From the NCBI GenBank assembly GCA_044426345.1, contig JAWXUP010000008.1, forward strand, positions 1 through 61,853: a stretch of DNA of 61,853 bases, written 5' to 3'. This document shows positions 16,067-24,705 of this stretch, in pieces; within the stretch, counting starts at the first letter, position 1; every line of letters starts with the position of its first letter. This stretch comes from CAYJLC01 sp044426345. Lineage in GTDB: Bacteria; Bacillota; Clostridia; Oscillospirales; Butyricicoccaceae. Under the pieces are notes generated by a model. It did no database searches. It was given only the letters and a program-made list of their open reading frames with translations, and was not told where the DNA came from. The position numbers and the translations under genes were made by a program.

Positions 16067-16115
16067 AAAAGTGTGCAAATTTTTCAGGAAATACCCATCG
16101 TTTTTTGCACACTTT
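16067..16115 (-). terminator. Terminator of the SPOCS-LysM gene
   Basis: On the minus strand AAAGTGTGCAAA pairs with TTTGCACACTTT across a loop of about 24 nt and runs into TTTTTAATT. It separates the spore-protein gene from the ilv promoter. Confidence 0.75.
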
Positions 16116-16126
16116 GACTAATTTTT

Positions 16127-17569
16127 TTATTTTACAGGAATTAAAAGCATAGTGTCTTCAACTATTTTCACGTCGCCTTCTAGTCCGTTTGATGCGATTA
16201 TATCAAGCATTGTAGTGTTATATTGCTTTGCAATTTCCCATAATTCAGTTTTTGAGGAAATATATTTCAAAATTATGCTATTTCCATTTTTTTCGTGCGA
16301 TACTCCACGCTCTACAGTCTCAACTATTTCAATATTAATACGTTCATCTTTATATTTATGCACATCAACTGCAATTTTAAGATTTATATCACCTGATAAA
16401 TTTTTGGTTATTTCAACATTTTCAAAGCAAATATCCGAATATTCCTGAGCGTTTAAAAATGCATAATCTGTTTCAAAATCATAGTAGTCTTTGCCAGATT
16501 TATATATCCCTATTAAATGTATATAACAATCAAGCAGACTATTTTCGCTAAGTTTTGTATATAATTGACATTCTGTATGCAATATGGCATCTACGATATT
16601 ATCTGTAGCAATTGCCACGTTGAAATCACATTTTTCGCATTCATATTTCGGCGTATCTAACAAACTGTATTTTGTTGAGTTTACTAAAATTTCGCTCGTT
16701 GTGTCATAAATATCAAGAACTATTGGCATTTTTTCAATTTTCGTCTGCGTTATGCAAGTTTTCACGCTCAATGTATACGAAAATTCTGCTCCTGTAACGT
16801 TTTCGATGTCAAAGCTTTTAATATTGACGTCAATATCCGTATCAAGAGTTTCATCATTAATATTTATGTCCAAAATTTGCGAAAACGGAGATGATGCTAC
16901 GATATCATTAATCTCAAACTCTTCCATCAAAGCGCATGAAAATTCAACATTTCCACGTATCATCAGCTTATTTTTAAGTATTTTCGTATCATTTATCACT
17001 ATTTTTGGCTTAATTCCATAAATTTCATAATCATTAGTTAATATAGCCTTAAATTCCACATTGTCAGTTAACAGAAATTCCTGTACATTTACGCTGTCAA
17101 TTAAATTTACAGTTTCCTCGTGATTTAAAATCTCATAACCGTCATTTTCAAACTGCGTAATGCTCATTTTTGCGTCTGTAAAGGCTTTTGTGTGGATACA
17201 AACATTGGCTAACAACGACACTTTTCTCGGATTAATAATACGTGCCTCAATTTTATTTAGCTCAATTTTGCAATTTACGGTTAGATTTTCTATCGTTGCT
17301 TGTTCAATATGCGCAAAACTCATCGAAACCTTCATAATTACAGGCGCTAGCTCACCTTCTGGAATGTAACACACGTCGCATTTTAAGTCCCCAGAAATCA
17401 AAATCCTGTCATTTTGTACCGTCGCATCTTTGACGTACGCTGTAGCCGTTACACCGATAATTTTCGCGATGTCAGGATATAAATCTGGCACAATAGCATC
17501 TATGCTTTCGTCATAATTTACCTTTTTGTTTATCACCATATCAATATAAGAAATTTTTTGTTGCTCCAT
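16127..17569 (-). CDS. SPOCS/LysM spore coat or morphogenesis protein (SipL-like)
   Basis: This 480-residue protein starts with a DUF3794/SPOCS domain (DESIDAIVPDLYPDIAKIIGV, residues 20-40, then GDLKCDVCYIPEGE). At least one more SPOCS-like repeat follows in the middle. It ends with a LysM domain (TELWEIAKQYNTTMLDIIASNGL). The layout matches SipL of Clostridioides difficile, which binds SpoIVA and anchors the coat around the forespore. There is no signal peptide, consistent with action in the mother-cell cytosol. GGGAGGA precedes the ATG. It is divergent from a SpoIVFA/B-like pair, so a sporulation-specific promoter is expected, but I see no convincing one on this strand. Confidence 0.82.
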   Translation of the reverse strand: MEQQKISYIDMVINKKVNYDESIDAIVPDLYPDIAKIIGVTATAYVKDATVQNDRILISGDLKCDVCYIPEGELAPVIMKVSMSFAHIEQATIENLTVNCKIELNKIEARIINPRKVSLLANVCIHTKAFTDAKMSITQFENDGYEILNHEETVNLIDSVNVQEFLLTDNVEFKAILTNDYEIYGIKPKIVINDTKILKNKLMIRGNVEFSCALMEEFEINDIVASSPFSQILDININDETLDTDIDVNIKSFDIENVTGAEFSYTLSVKTCITQTKIEKMPIVLDIYDTTSEILVNSTKYSLLDTPKYECEKCDFNVAIATDNIVDAILHTECQLYTKLSENSLLDCYIHLIGIYKSGKDYYDFETDYAFLNAQEYSDICFENVEITKNLSGDINLKIAVDVHKYKDERINIEIVETVERGVSHEKNGNSIILKYISSKTELWEIAKQYNTTMLDIIASNGLEGDVKIVEDTMLLIPVK

Positions 17570-17624
17570 AAAGTCCTCCCTTTTTGATTTTCGTTTATTA
17601 AAATATATTGCAAGTTTTTGTTAT

Positions 17625-17650
17625 ATATTCCATTTTTTGTGACATACATT
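17625..17650 (+). promoter_or_regulatory. Possible SigE-type promoter of the M23/M50 pair
   Basis: ATATT (17625-17629), 13 bp, then CATACATT (17643-17650) resembles the mother-cell SigE consensus. The predicted start near 17657 would overlap the GAGGTG ribosome site, which argues against it unless the leader is extremely short. Confidence 0.3.
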
Positions 17651-17666
17651 GTTTTGAGGTGATTAA

Positions 17667-18251
17667 ATGACTTTTAAAACAACAATATACGCCCTATGTC
17701 TGCTGTCAATCTGCGTTATATTAACTACTAAAAACCCTGTAACTAATACGTTTTTCACGCAAAATATACACTTAATCCCAGACACCAAAACTATCGAAGA
17801 TACTGCAATTTCTGTAAGCCTTTCTTTTGCTGATTTTCCCAAAATTGAAGACGTAAACCAAGAATTTTTATGCCCTATTTCAAATCCAATCGTTACATCG
17901 GTCTTTGGTTCTCGCACTCATCCACTAACTTTTGAAGATGATTTTCACACCGGAATTGACCTTGCAACGCTTGATAATCCATTAGTTTTCTCAACGCTAG
18001 ATGGCGTAGTAACCGACATTGGTTTTGATGAAATATACGGAAATTACGTGCGTATCTTACACGCTGATGGTTATGAGAGCTTTTATGGTCATATGTCAGA
18101 AATTTACGCAACCGACGACGTGCTACAAGGCGATGTAATCGGACTTATTGGTGATACTGGAATGGCTACTGGCGAGCATTTACACTTTGAAATTTCGCAA
18201 AATGGCGAACTGCTCGACCCAAGTACGGTGATAGACTTCTATGAAAATTAA
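17667..18251 (+). CDS. M23 peptidase, SpoIVFA-like membrane protein
   Basis: This 194-residue protein has one N-terminal membrane segment (residues 5-22) and a C-terminal LytM/M23 domain. The zinc ligands are present: HTGIDLA (His and Asp) and GEHLHFEI (HxH), with GHMSEIY between. SpoIVFA of Bacillus has a degenerate form of this domain, so here it could still cut peptidoglycan, as SpoIIQ-type proteins of clostridia may. Its last 11 bp overlap the SpoIVFB-like gene, implying the two products act together. GAGGTGA precedes the ATG. Confidence 0.75.
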   Translation: MTFKTTIYALCLLSICVILTTKNPVTNTFFTQNIHLIPDTKTIEDTAISVSLSFADFPKIEDVNQEFLCPISNPIVTSVFGSRTHPLTFEDDFHTGIDLATLDNPLVFSTLDGVVTDIGFDEIYGNYVRILHADGYESFYGHMSEIYATDDVLQGDVIGLIGDTGMATGEHLHFEISQNGELLDPSTVIDFYEN

Positions 18252-18831
18252 AATTTCAAGCTCATTTTTAATGATTTCTGCCGTAATGATAGCTATACAC
18301 GGCATAAAACTTTTTGTTTTTGTTATAATTTCGTGTTTATTTCACGAACTCGCCCACTTTTTGGCTATGAAAATAAAAAACTTACCAATAAATCAGTTAA
18401 ATGTAACCCTAGTCGGTGGTAGTATCAAATGCTACGCACTAAATCATCAGAGCAATCTTTACCTAGTTATAATTTACGCAGCTGGTATTTTTGCAAACCT
18501 TTTGCTAGGTTATTTATGCTATTTTATAGCAATTAACGGTTTTTATAGTAGGAATTTCTTCATTTTAAGTGGAATTAATTATTTACTAGCAATTTTCAAC
18601 TCTCTACCTATCAAAATCCTTGACGGATATTTTATTTTAAAACACTTTTTATTGATATTTTTCCAAAATCACAAAAAAGTTGAAAATTTTTGCAATTTCA
18701 TTAGTTTATTGTGTAATTCACTACTTATAATATTAGGCTTTTTATATATTTTTCAATTAAATTTCTCAATTTTCATCATTTCGCTATACTTATTAATAAA
18801 GTCGCTCAAAAATTCGACACATTTTTGGTAG
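18241..18831 (+). CDS. M50 site-2 intramembrane protease, SpoIVFB-like
   Basis: This is a polytopic membrane metalloprotease of 196 residues. The zinc motif HELAHFLAMK (HExxH) is near residue 37, and the second motif NSLPIKILDGY, with the Asp ligand, is near residue 121. SpoIVFB releases pro-SigK in the mother cell. This form stops after the membrane domain and lacks the C-terminal CBS domain of the Bacillus enzyme. It overlaps the M23 gene by 11 bp and uses a ribosome site inside it. A target cannot be inferred from this window, which has no sigK. Confidence 0.8.
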   Translation: MKIKISSSFLMISAVMIAIHGIKLFVFVIISCLFHELAHFLAMKIKNLPINQLNVTLVGGSIKCYALNHQSNLYLVIIYAAGIFANLLLGYLCYFIAINGFYSRNFFILSGINYLLAIFNSLPIKILDGYFILKHFLLIFFQNHKKVENFCNFISLLCNSLLIILGFLYIFQLNFSIFIISLYLLIKSLKNSTHFW

Positions 18832-18839
18832 TTTTAACG

Positions 18840-18868
18840 TGGACAAATTATGTTTTTTTTGGTATAAT
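18840..18868 (+). promoter_or_regulatory. Promoter of gdpP-rplI-dnaB
   Basis: TGGACA (18840-18845), 17 bp, TATAAT (18863-18868), about 36 bp upstream of the gdpP ATG. Confidence 0.85.
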
Positions 18869-18904
18869 AGTTTAATATAGATATCAAAAACAAAGGAGTT
18901 TAAT

Positions 18905-20884
18905 ATGGAAAAAGATTTAAAAAATTTAATAAGTAAGTTCCTATACATTTATCTTGCAGTTTCTTTTGTTATCGTTATTTTGACTATAGATACATACAAA
19001 AATATAGCATATTTGCACATAGCACTCGCTGTAATTATGTTACTTGCAACACTAAATCACAAGCGTACAATGAGGTCTACAATCGACACTTACGTCAATG
19101 GTAGGATTGCCTCTGTAGAGTCGGTTGCTCGTAACTCTTATCGCACATTTCCAATTGCTATTTTGATTGTAAATAAAAAAAATAATCAAATTAAATGGTA
19201 CAATGAAGAATTTTTAAAACATTTTCTAGACGGTGCAAACTCGCTAGACCTTTCTGCATCAACTGTTTTGCCAGAACTTACTCAAGATAAAATCAAAAAT
19301 CACTTTTCGCAATTTCCTTGCGAACTAACTATCGGCGAAAATATTTATCGTGTTTTTTCTGTTGGTGATTCAGAATCTAATAATTTAGTTAATTTCTACT
19401 TTTTAGATGTCACTTCAGATGTTAACACTCGCCTTGCTTTCGAACATAGCAAACCTATTGTTTCGGTAATTTCAATCGACAACTACGATGAACTTCTTAG
19501 AAATTCTACTGATACCGAAAAATCAATAATCGTTGCCGCTATCAACACAAGAATCAGCGAATGGACAAAAGAGGCTAACGGTATCTTCAAAAAATTCGAC
19601 CGTGACCGTTATCTTTTCGTATTCTCAAATTCAAAAATTGAGGACTATATCGGAGTTAAATTCCCAATTTTAGACTCAATTCGTGAAATTCAAACTGCTG
19701 AAGGTATTACAGCAACTCTTAGTATCGGTATTGGTCGTGATGGTGATACTTTTGCAGACAATTACGATTTTGCTCTAAATTCACTGGATATGGCACTTTC
19801 TCGTGGTGGTGACCAAGTTGTTATCAAAAATAAATATTCATTTGAGTTTTACGGTGGTATGTCAAAAGAGGTTGAAAAACGTACTAAAGTTAAATCTCGT
19901 GTTATAGCAAATGCGTTAAACCAAATCATAAAAGATGCCTCTGAAGTTTTCGTTATGGGTCATAAATTCTCTGATTTTGACAGCGTTGGCTCGGCTATCG
20001 GTATTTGTGCTGCTATGCGAAATAATAATATCCCTCACAAAATCGTTATCGACACAACCAAAACCTCAGCAACTCCACTTATCGAAAAACTACTTAAACA
20101 CGATGCTTATAAAGATATTTTCATAACACCAGATGATGCGTTAATTCAGCTAGGACCTGAAACTTTGCTTATCGTGGTTGACACAAACAGACCTGATTTT
20201 GTTGAATCTCGCGCTGTTCTAGATTCTGCATCAAAAATCGTTGTAATTGACCACCATAGACGTGCTGCAGATTATATCGAAAACGCCACTGTAAGTATGC
20301 ACGAACCATATGCCTCTTCGGCATCTGAAATCGTAACAGAACTTCTGCAATATATGGTAAACACTTCAAAAATAACAAAAATCGAGGCAGAGGCTTTGCT
20401 TTGTGGTATTATGCTAGACACAAAACATTTTGCATCAAAAACAGGTTCTCGAACTTTCGAGGCAGCAGCTTACTTACGACGTATTGGTGCTGATGTTGAT
20501 ACCGTTAAATTACTCTTCCAAAATGATTTTGACTCATACCTTTTGAAACAACAAATCACATCTACTGCAAAAATTTATGCACAAAAGTTCGCAATTGCAA
20601 TATCTAGCTCAAATGTTGAACGCTCATTGGCGTCGCAATGTGCCGATGAAATGCTGAATGTTAACAGCATCAAGGCATCTTTCGTAATTTTTAAAACGGA
20701 AAATGCAACAAATATTTCTGCAAGGTCAAATTCTAATATAAATGTTCAAGTCATTATGGAAAAACTTGGTGGTGGAGGTAGTATCAATGCTGCAGCTTGC
20801 CAATTTGACGGTGACACAACAGAAAACGTTGAGCGTATGCTAAAACAAGTGCTTGACGAATTTGAAACAAAACAAGAAAACTAA
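18905..20884 (+). CDS. gdpP: Cyclic-di-AMP phosphodiesterase (YybT family)
   Basis: The enzyme hydrolyses the second messenger c-di-AMP at the membrane. It has 659 residues, typical for GdpP. Two N-terminal membrane helices (about residues 12-30 and 34-50) precede a PAS-like region and a degenerate GGDEF domain, where the active-site motif is reduced to SRGGDQVVIK. A DHH-DHHA1 phosphodiesterase domain follows, with GHKFSDFDSVGSAIG, VDTNRPDF, IDHHRRAADYI and C-terminal GGGGSINAAA. GGAG lies 8 bp before the ATG. It is first in a gdpP-rplI-dnaB unit, the common Firmicute order. Confidence 0.95.
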   Translation: MEKDLKNLISKFLYIYLAVSFVIVILTIDTYKNIAYLHIALAVIMLLATLNHKRTMRSTIDTYVNGRIASVESVARNSYRTFPIAILIVNKKNNQIKWYNEEFLKHFLDGANSLDLSASTVLPELTQDKIKNHFSQFPCELTIGENIYRVFSVGDSESNNLVNFYFLDVTSDVNTRLAFEHSKPIVSVISIDNYDELLRNSTDTEKSIIVAAINTRISEWTKEANGIFKKFDRDRYLFVFSNSKIEDYIGVKFPILDSIREIQTAEGITATLSIGIGRDGDTFADNYDFALNSLDMALSRGGDQVVIKNKYSFEFYGGMSKEVEKRTKVKSRVIANALNQIIKDASEVFVMGHKFSDFDSVGSAIGICAAMRNNNIPHKIVIDTTKTSATPLIEKLLKHDAYKDIFITPDDALIQLGPETLLIVVDTNRPDFVESRAVLDSASKIVVIDHHRRAADYIENATVSMHEPYASSASEIVTELLQYMVNTSKITKIEAEALLCGIMLDTKHFASKTGSRTFEAAAYLRRIGADVDTVKLLFQNDFDSYLLKQQITSTAKIYAQKFAIAISSSNVERSLASQCADEMLNVNSIKASFVIFKTENATNISARSNSNINVQVIMEKLGGGGSINAAACQFDGDTTENVERMLKQVLDEFETKQEN

Positions 20885-20904
20885 CTTAAACGGAGGACAA
20901 TGAA

Positions 20905-21351
20905 ATGAAAGTAATTTTAAACGCTGATGTAAAAGGAAAGGGCAAAAAAGGACAACTTGTAGACGTATCTGACGGATATGCAAGAAACTTTTTATTCCCA
21001 AAAAACCTTGCTGTTGAAGCATCTGCTAATAACTTAAATATGAAAAAACAAGCCGACGAATCTGCTGCACGTAAAATTGCATTAGAAATCGCTGCTGCAA
21101 AAGAAATCGCAGGAAAACTTGAAAAATGTCCTATCACTATTGAACAAAAAGGTGGTACAAGTGGACGTATTTTCGGCTCTGTTACTACAAAAGACATCGC
21201 TGAACACCTAAAAAGTGAACACGGAATTGATATCAACAAACAAAAAATCGTATTAGACGATGCTATCAAACAATTTGGCACTTTTAATGTAAAAGTTAAA
21301 TTATATCCTGAAATCACAGGTACTATCATTGTAAACGTAAGGGAAAAATAA
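20905..21351 (+). CDS. rplI: 50S ribosomal protein L9
   Basis: This two-domain 23S rRNA-binding protein of the large subunit has 148 residues. The N-terminal domain reads MKVILNADVKGKGKKGQLVDVSDGYARNFLFPK, which is diagnostic. A central connecting helix leads to the C-terminal domain (GRIFGSVTTKDIAEHL). It lies 21 bp after gdpP and 5 bp before dnaB, in the same transcript. Confidence 0.97.
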   Translation: MKVILNADVKGKGKKGQLVDVSDGYARNFLFPKNLAVEASANNLNMKKQADESAARKIALEIAAAKEIAGKLEKCPITIEQKGGTSGRIFGSVTTKDIAEHLKSEHGIDINKQKIVLDDAIKQFGTFNVKVKLYPEITGTIIVNVREK

Positions 21352-21355
21352 CGAA

Positions 21356-22684
21356 ATGGACGATTTATTATCACGTCAAATTCCTCATAGCATTGAGGCA
21401 GAACAAGCCGTTATCGGTTCATTATTAATAGATCCTTCGACCGTACCACGTGCTATTGAAGGGTTGAATGCTGATGACTTTTTTATGCCTATCAATAAAA
21501 AAATATTCGAAACTATGTACTCGATGTTTACAAATTCGCAAAAAATTGATCCAATTACTGTACTAAATGAGCTACCTTTTTCTGATGATACAGAAAAAAT
21601 GACAAATCGCACATATATTTTGCAGATTATGGACATAACTCCAACTTCTGCGAATTTACAAGAATATATGGAAATTGTACGTGACAAAGCTATGCTAAGG
21701 CAAATAATTGACACGATGAACGAAGTAAACGAAATGGCGTATAATTCGCTAGACCGTGCCTCTGACGTTGCAGAATCTGCCGAACAAAAAATCTACGCAA
21801 TCCGTCACGGTCGTGAAATCAAGGGTTTGACTCATATAAAAAACATAATTTCGGATTTATACGAAAAACTTGATGAACTAGCTGCGAGCGAAGGCTCAAT
21901 TCCAGGGATACCAACAGGTTTTACCGACCTCGACCACTTTATTACAGGACTTAACAAATCGGATTTAGTGCTTGTTGCAGCTCGTCCTGGTATGGGTAAA
22001 ACAAGTTTTGCGCTGAATGTTGCGTTGAACGCTGCTAAGAAAAGTAAAAAAAGTGTTGCAGTTTTCCAGCTTGAAATGTCGAAAGACCAGCTTGCAAGCA
22101 GATTTTTGTCGAATGAGGCATTAATTGACTCAAGAAAACTAAAAACTGGTGATTTAGATGATGATGACTGGGGCAAAATAGCTAGAGCGTCTTCCGTTTT
22201 AGCGAAAACTCAAATTTTCATTGATGATAATCCATCTATTACAGTTGCTGAAATCAAAGCGAAATGCAGACGTATGGGCGATGATTTAGGGCTTATCGTT
22301 ATCGACTATTTACAACTTATGCAAAGTGGAAAACGTTCAGACAACCGTGTAACCGAGGTATCGGAAATTTCTCGTTCATTAAAAATAATGGCAAAAGAAC
22401 TCGACGTACCTGTTGTGTGTTTATCGCAACTTTCAAGGGCATCTGAGCAACGTTCTGACAAGCGACCTATGCTATCGGATTTACGTGAATCAGGAGCCAT
22501 CGAGCAAGACGCCGACATCGTTATGTTCTTATATAGAGATGATTATTACAACCCAGAAACCGACGAGAGAAATGTAGCAGAGGTTATTATTTCTAAAAAC
22601 CGTCATGGTTCTACTGGCACGATAAAGCTACAATGGATTGGCGAATATACTATTTTCTCAAATCAAGATCGGATTCATTCGTAA
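21356..22684 (+). CDS. dnaB: Replicative DNA helicase
   Basis: This hexameric 5'-3' helicase unwinds DNA at the replication fork (called DnaC in Bacillus). It has 442 residues. The N-terminal domain starts PHSIEAEQAVIGSLLIDP. The RecA-like domain has Walker A ARPGMGKTSFALNVA, Walker B LIVIDYLQLM, and the ESGAIEQDADIV segment near the end. It follows rplI by 4 bp. The window shows no loader gene nearby. Confidence 0.97.
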   Translation: MDDLLSRQIPHSIEAEQAVIGSLLIDPSTVPRAIEGLNADDFFMPINKKIFETMYSMFTNSQKIDPITVLNELPFSDDTEKMTNRTYILQIMDITPTSANLQEYMEIVRDKAMLRQIIDTMNEVNEMAYNSLDRASDVAESAEQKIYAIRHGREIKGLTHIKNIISDLYEKLDELAASEGSIPGIPTGFTDLDHFITGLNKSDLVLVAARPGMGKTSFALNVALNAAKKSKKSVAVFQLEMSKDQLASRFLSNEALIDSRKLKTGDLDDDDWGKIARASSVLAKTQIFIDDNPSITVAEIKAKCRRMGDDLGLIVIDYLQLMQSGKRSDNRVTEVSEISRSLKIMAKELDVPVVCLSQLSRASEQRSDKRPMLSDLRESGAIEQDADIVMFLYRDDYYNPETDERNVAEVIISKNRHGSTGTIKLQWIGEYTIFSNQDRIHS

Positions 22685-22755
22685 TTTATCTGCACAAACC
22701 ATTTACCATATAATAAATTTACACAAATTACATTTTAAAATCGGACGTATTGGTT

Positions 22756-22783
22756 ATGATGGACAAACGCAGTTCTCCCTACA
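22756..22783. repeat. Degenerate REP-like sequence
   Basis: GGACAAACGCAGTTCTCCCTACA resembles the GGACGAACACAGTTCGCCCCTAC ends of the REP/MITE elements in the ilv cluster, with several changes. It is in the 171-bp gap between dnaB and tilS. No terminator or promoter is obvious in that gap. Confidence 0.4.
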
Positions 22784-22855
22784 AAATACAACGATTAATT
22801 TTAGCATTTTTGGTGTGTAAAAAAATATCAATAAACCCAAAACAAAGGACTTCTA

Positions 22856-24130
22856 ATGATAAATCAGCAATTAATTGAAAATTACGACCGCATATTATGT
22901 GGTGTTTCGGGTGGAGCTGATTCGATTGCGCTTGCTCATTCGTTAAAACAGCTTGAAAAATCACGAGACATCACTGTTTTTGCGTGCCATTTAAATCACA
23001 AAACTCGTGGTGAAGAATCACTTCGAGATTTAAGGTTTACAGAAAATTTTTGCAAAATGCACGATATCCCCTTTTATTTTGAGGAAATCGATATAGTTTT
23101 AGATAAATCTCAAGGTTTTGAGGCTAGTGCGAGGCAAATTCGCTATGATTTTTTTAATAGAGCTGCCAAACACTTTAACGCAAATAAAATCGCAACTGCT
23201 CACAATGCTGATGATAATTTAGAAACCATTCTACTAAATATTTCGCGTGGAACAGGTCTGAAGGGACTTTGTGGCATTCCCCTGTCGCGACAAAATATAG
23301 TTCGTCCAATTTTACACAAAACAAGAGCAGAAATAGAGCAATATTTATCCGAAAACGGAGTTGATTTTATAATTGACTCATCAAATAATACCGATGATTA
23401 TTCAAGAAATAAAATTCGTCACCATATTTTGCCAGTTTTGAACGAAATCAACACAAAAGCAACACAAAATGCATTTATAATGAGTAAGACTGTTCTTCTG
23501 GACGAAGATTATTTTCAATGTGTAACAAATGAAGTTTTTCCACAAATTGTGCAATTTGATGTTGATAAATACGTTGTTGATATCGAAAAACTTCTAAATT
23601 TACATCATTCAATAGCTTATCGAGTGCTAAATTCGATACTTTCAAATTTTGAAAAAACATTATCTAGTTCTTTTTTTGACAAGATTGTCGAGAAATGTCG
23701 AAGTAAGAATACATCTTTTTGCTTAGATTTGTATAAAGATGTTGAAATTTTCCGAGAATATGGTACAATAATATTTAAAGCAAAAACTTTCCAAAAACAA
23801 AAACTCGATTTCATAGTCGAAAATGACCAAATAATTATATTTACGAATAAATTTAACAATTTGTTCATAAATTACACGGCAGATTATGATAAAATTGACT
23901 TTAGTACACTTAGTGTAACTAATAAATTACAAGGCGATGAAATTCGCTTAAATGGTGGTCGAAAATCACTAAAAAAATTATTTATAGATAAAAAAATTCC
24001 ACAAAAACTGCGTGAGTTCGTACCTGTCCTACGTGACAAAAACGGTATTGTTTGCGTGTGTTTTATTGGTGTAGACATAAATAGACAATCAAAAAACAAT
24101 AAAAATATATTATTTAGGAGTAATTTATAA
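22856..24130 (+). CDS. tilS: tRNA(Ile)-lysidine synthetase
   Basis: The enzyme attaches lysine to C34 of the CAU-anticodon tRNA-Ile so that it reads AUA; it is essential in bacteria. It has 424 residues. The PP-loop is CGVSGGADSIALAHSL (residues 15-30), followed by ACHLNHKTRGEESLRD and TAHNADDNLETILLN. The C-terminal TilS domain has LNGGRKSLKKLFIDKKIPQKLR. An AAAGGA site precedes the ATG. Its stop overlaps the hpt start as TAATG, so the two are translationally coupled. Confidence 0.94.
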   Translation: MINQQLIENYDRILCGVSGGADSIALAHSLKQLEKSRDITVFACHLNHKTRGEESLRDLRFTENFCKMHDIPFYFEEIDIVLDKSQGFEASARQIRYDFFNRAAKHFNANKIATAHNADDNLETILLNISRGTGLKGLCGIPLSRQNIVRPILHKTRAEIEQYLSENGVDFIIDSSNNTDDYSRNKIRHHILPVLNEINTKATQNAFIMSKTVLLDEDYFQCVTNEVFPQIVQFDVDKYVVDIEKLLNLHHSIAYRVLNSILSNFEKTLSSSFFDKIVEKCRSKNTSFCLDLYKDVEIFREYGTIIFKAKTFQKQKLDFIVENDQIIIFTNKFNNLFINYTADYDKIDFSTLSVTNKLQGDEIRLNGGRKSLKKLFIDKKIPQKLREFVPVLRDKNGIVCVCFIGVDINRQSKNNKNILFRSNL

Positions 24131-24669
24131 TGAAAAATGATATCCAAGAAGTTCTATATTCTGTAGAACAAATAGAATCAATAACAACAAAATTAGGTAG
24201 CTTAATTAGCGCTGATTACATCGATAGAAACCCTATTATCGTAAGTGTTTTAAAGGGTTCTTTCATCTTTATGGCAGACTTAGTTCGTAAAGTTTCTGTT
24301 CCTTGTGAAATTGATTTTATGGTAGTTTCTAGCTATGGCGCTGGCACTTCAACTTCTGGTGAAGTTCAAATTATCAAAGACTTAGCAACTTCAATTCAAG
24401 GTCGCGATATAATCTTAGTTGAAGATATTCTAGATAGTGGTGTTACATTAAGTTATATCACTTCAATTTTAGAAAAAAGAGGCGCTCGCTCTATTGAAAT
24501 CTGCACATTTTTAAACAAACCAGCTCGTCGCAAAGCTAATGTTCACGTAAAATACAATGGTTTTAATATCGAAGATGAATTTGTTGTAGGCTACGGTTTA
24601 GACTATGCAGAAAAATACAGAAACCTTCCATATGTTGGAATTTTAAAACCAGAAATATATTCTAAATAA
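24130..24669 (+). CDS. hpt: Hypoxanthine phosphoribosyltransferase
   Basis: This purine-salvage enzyme makes IMP/GMP from hypoxanthine/guanine and PRPP. It has 179 residues. The PRPP-binding motif is IILVEDILDSGVTL (about residues 96-109). VLKGSFIFMADLVR and the C-terminal VGYGLDYAEKYRNLPYVG are typical. Its start overlaps the tilS stop by one base, in the usual tilS-hpt-ftsH order. Confidence 0.96.
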   Translation: MKNDIQEVLYSVEQIESITTKLGSLISADYIDRNPIIVSVLKGSFIFMADLVRKVSVPCEIDFMVVSSYGAGTSTSGEVQIIKDLATSIQGRDIILVEDILDSGVTLSYITSILEKRGARSIEICTFLNKPARRKANVHVKYNGFNIEDEFVVGYGLDYAEKYRNLPYVGILKPEIYSK

Positions 24670-24705
24670 TCTCATAATTCAAAATCGAAAAGGAGTGAAA
24701 AATTT

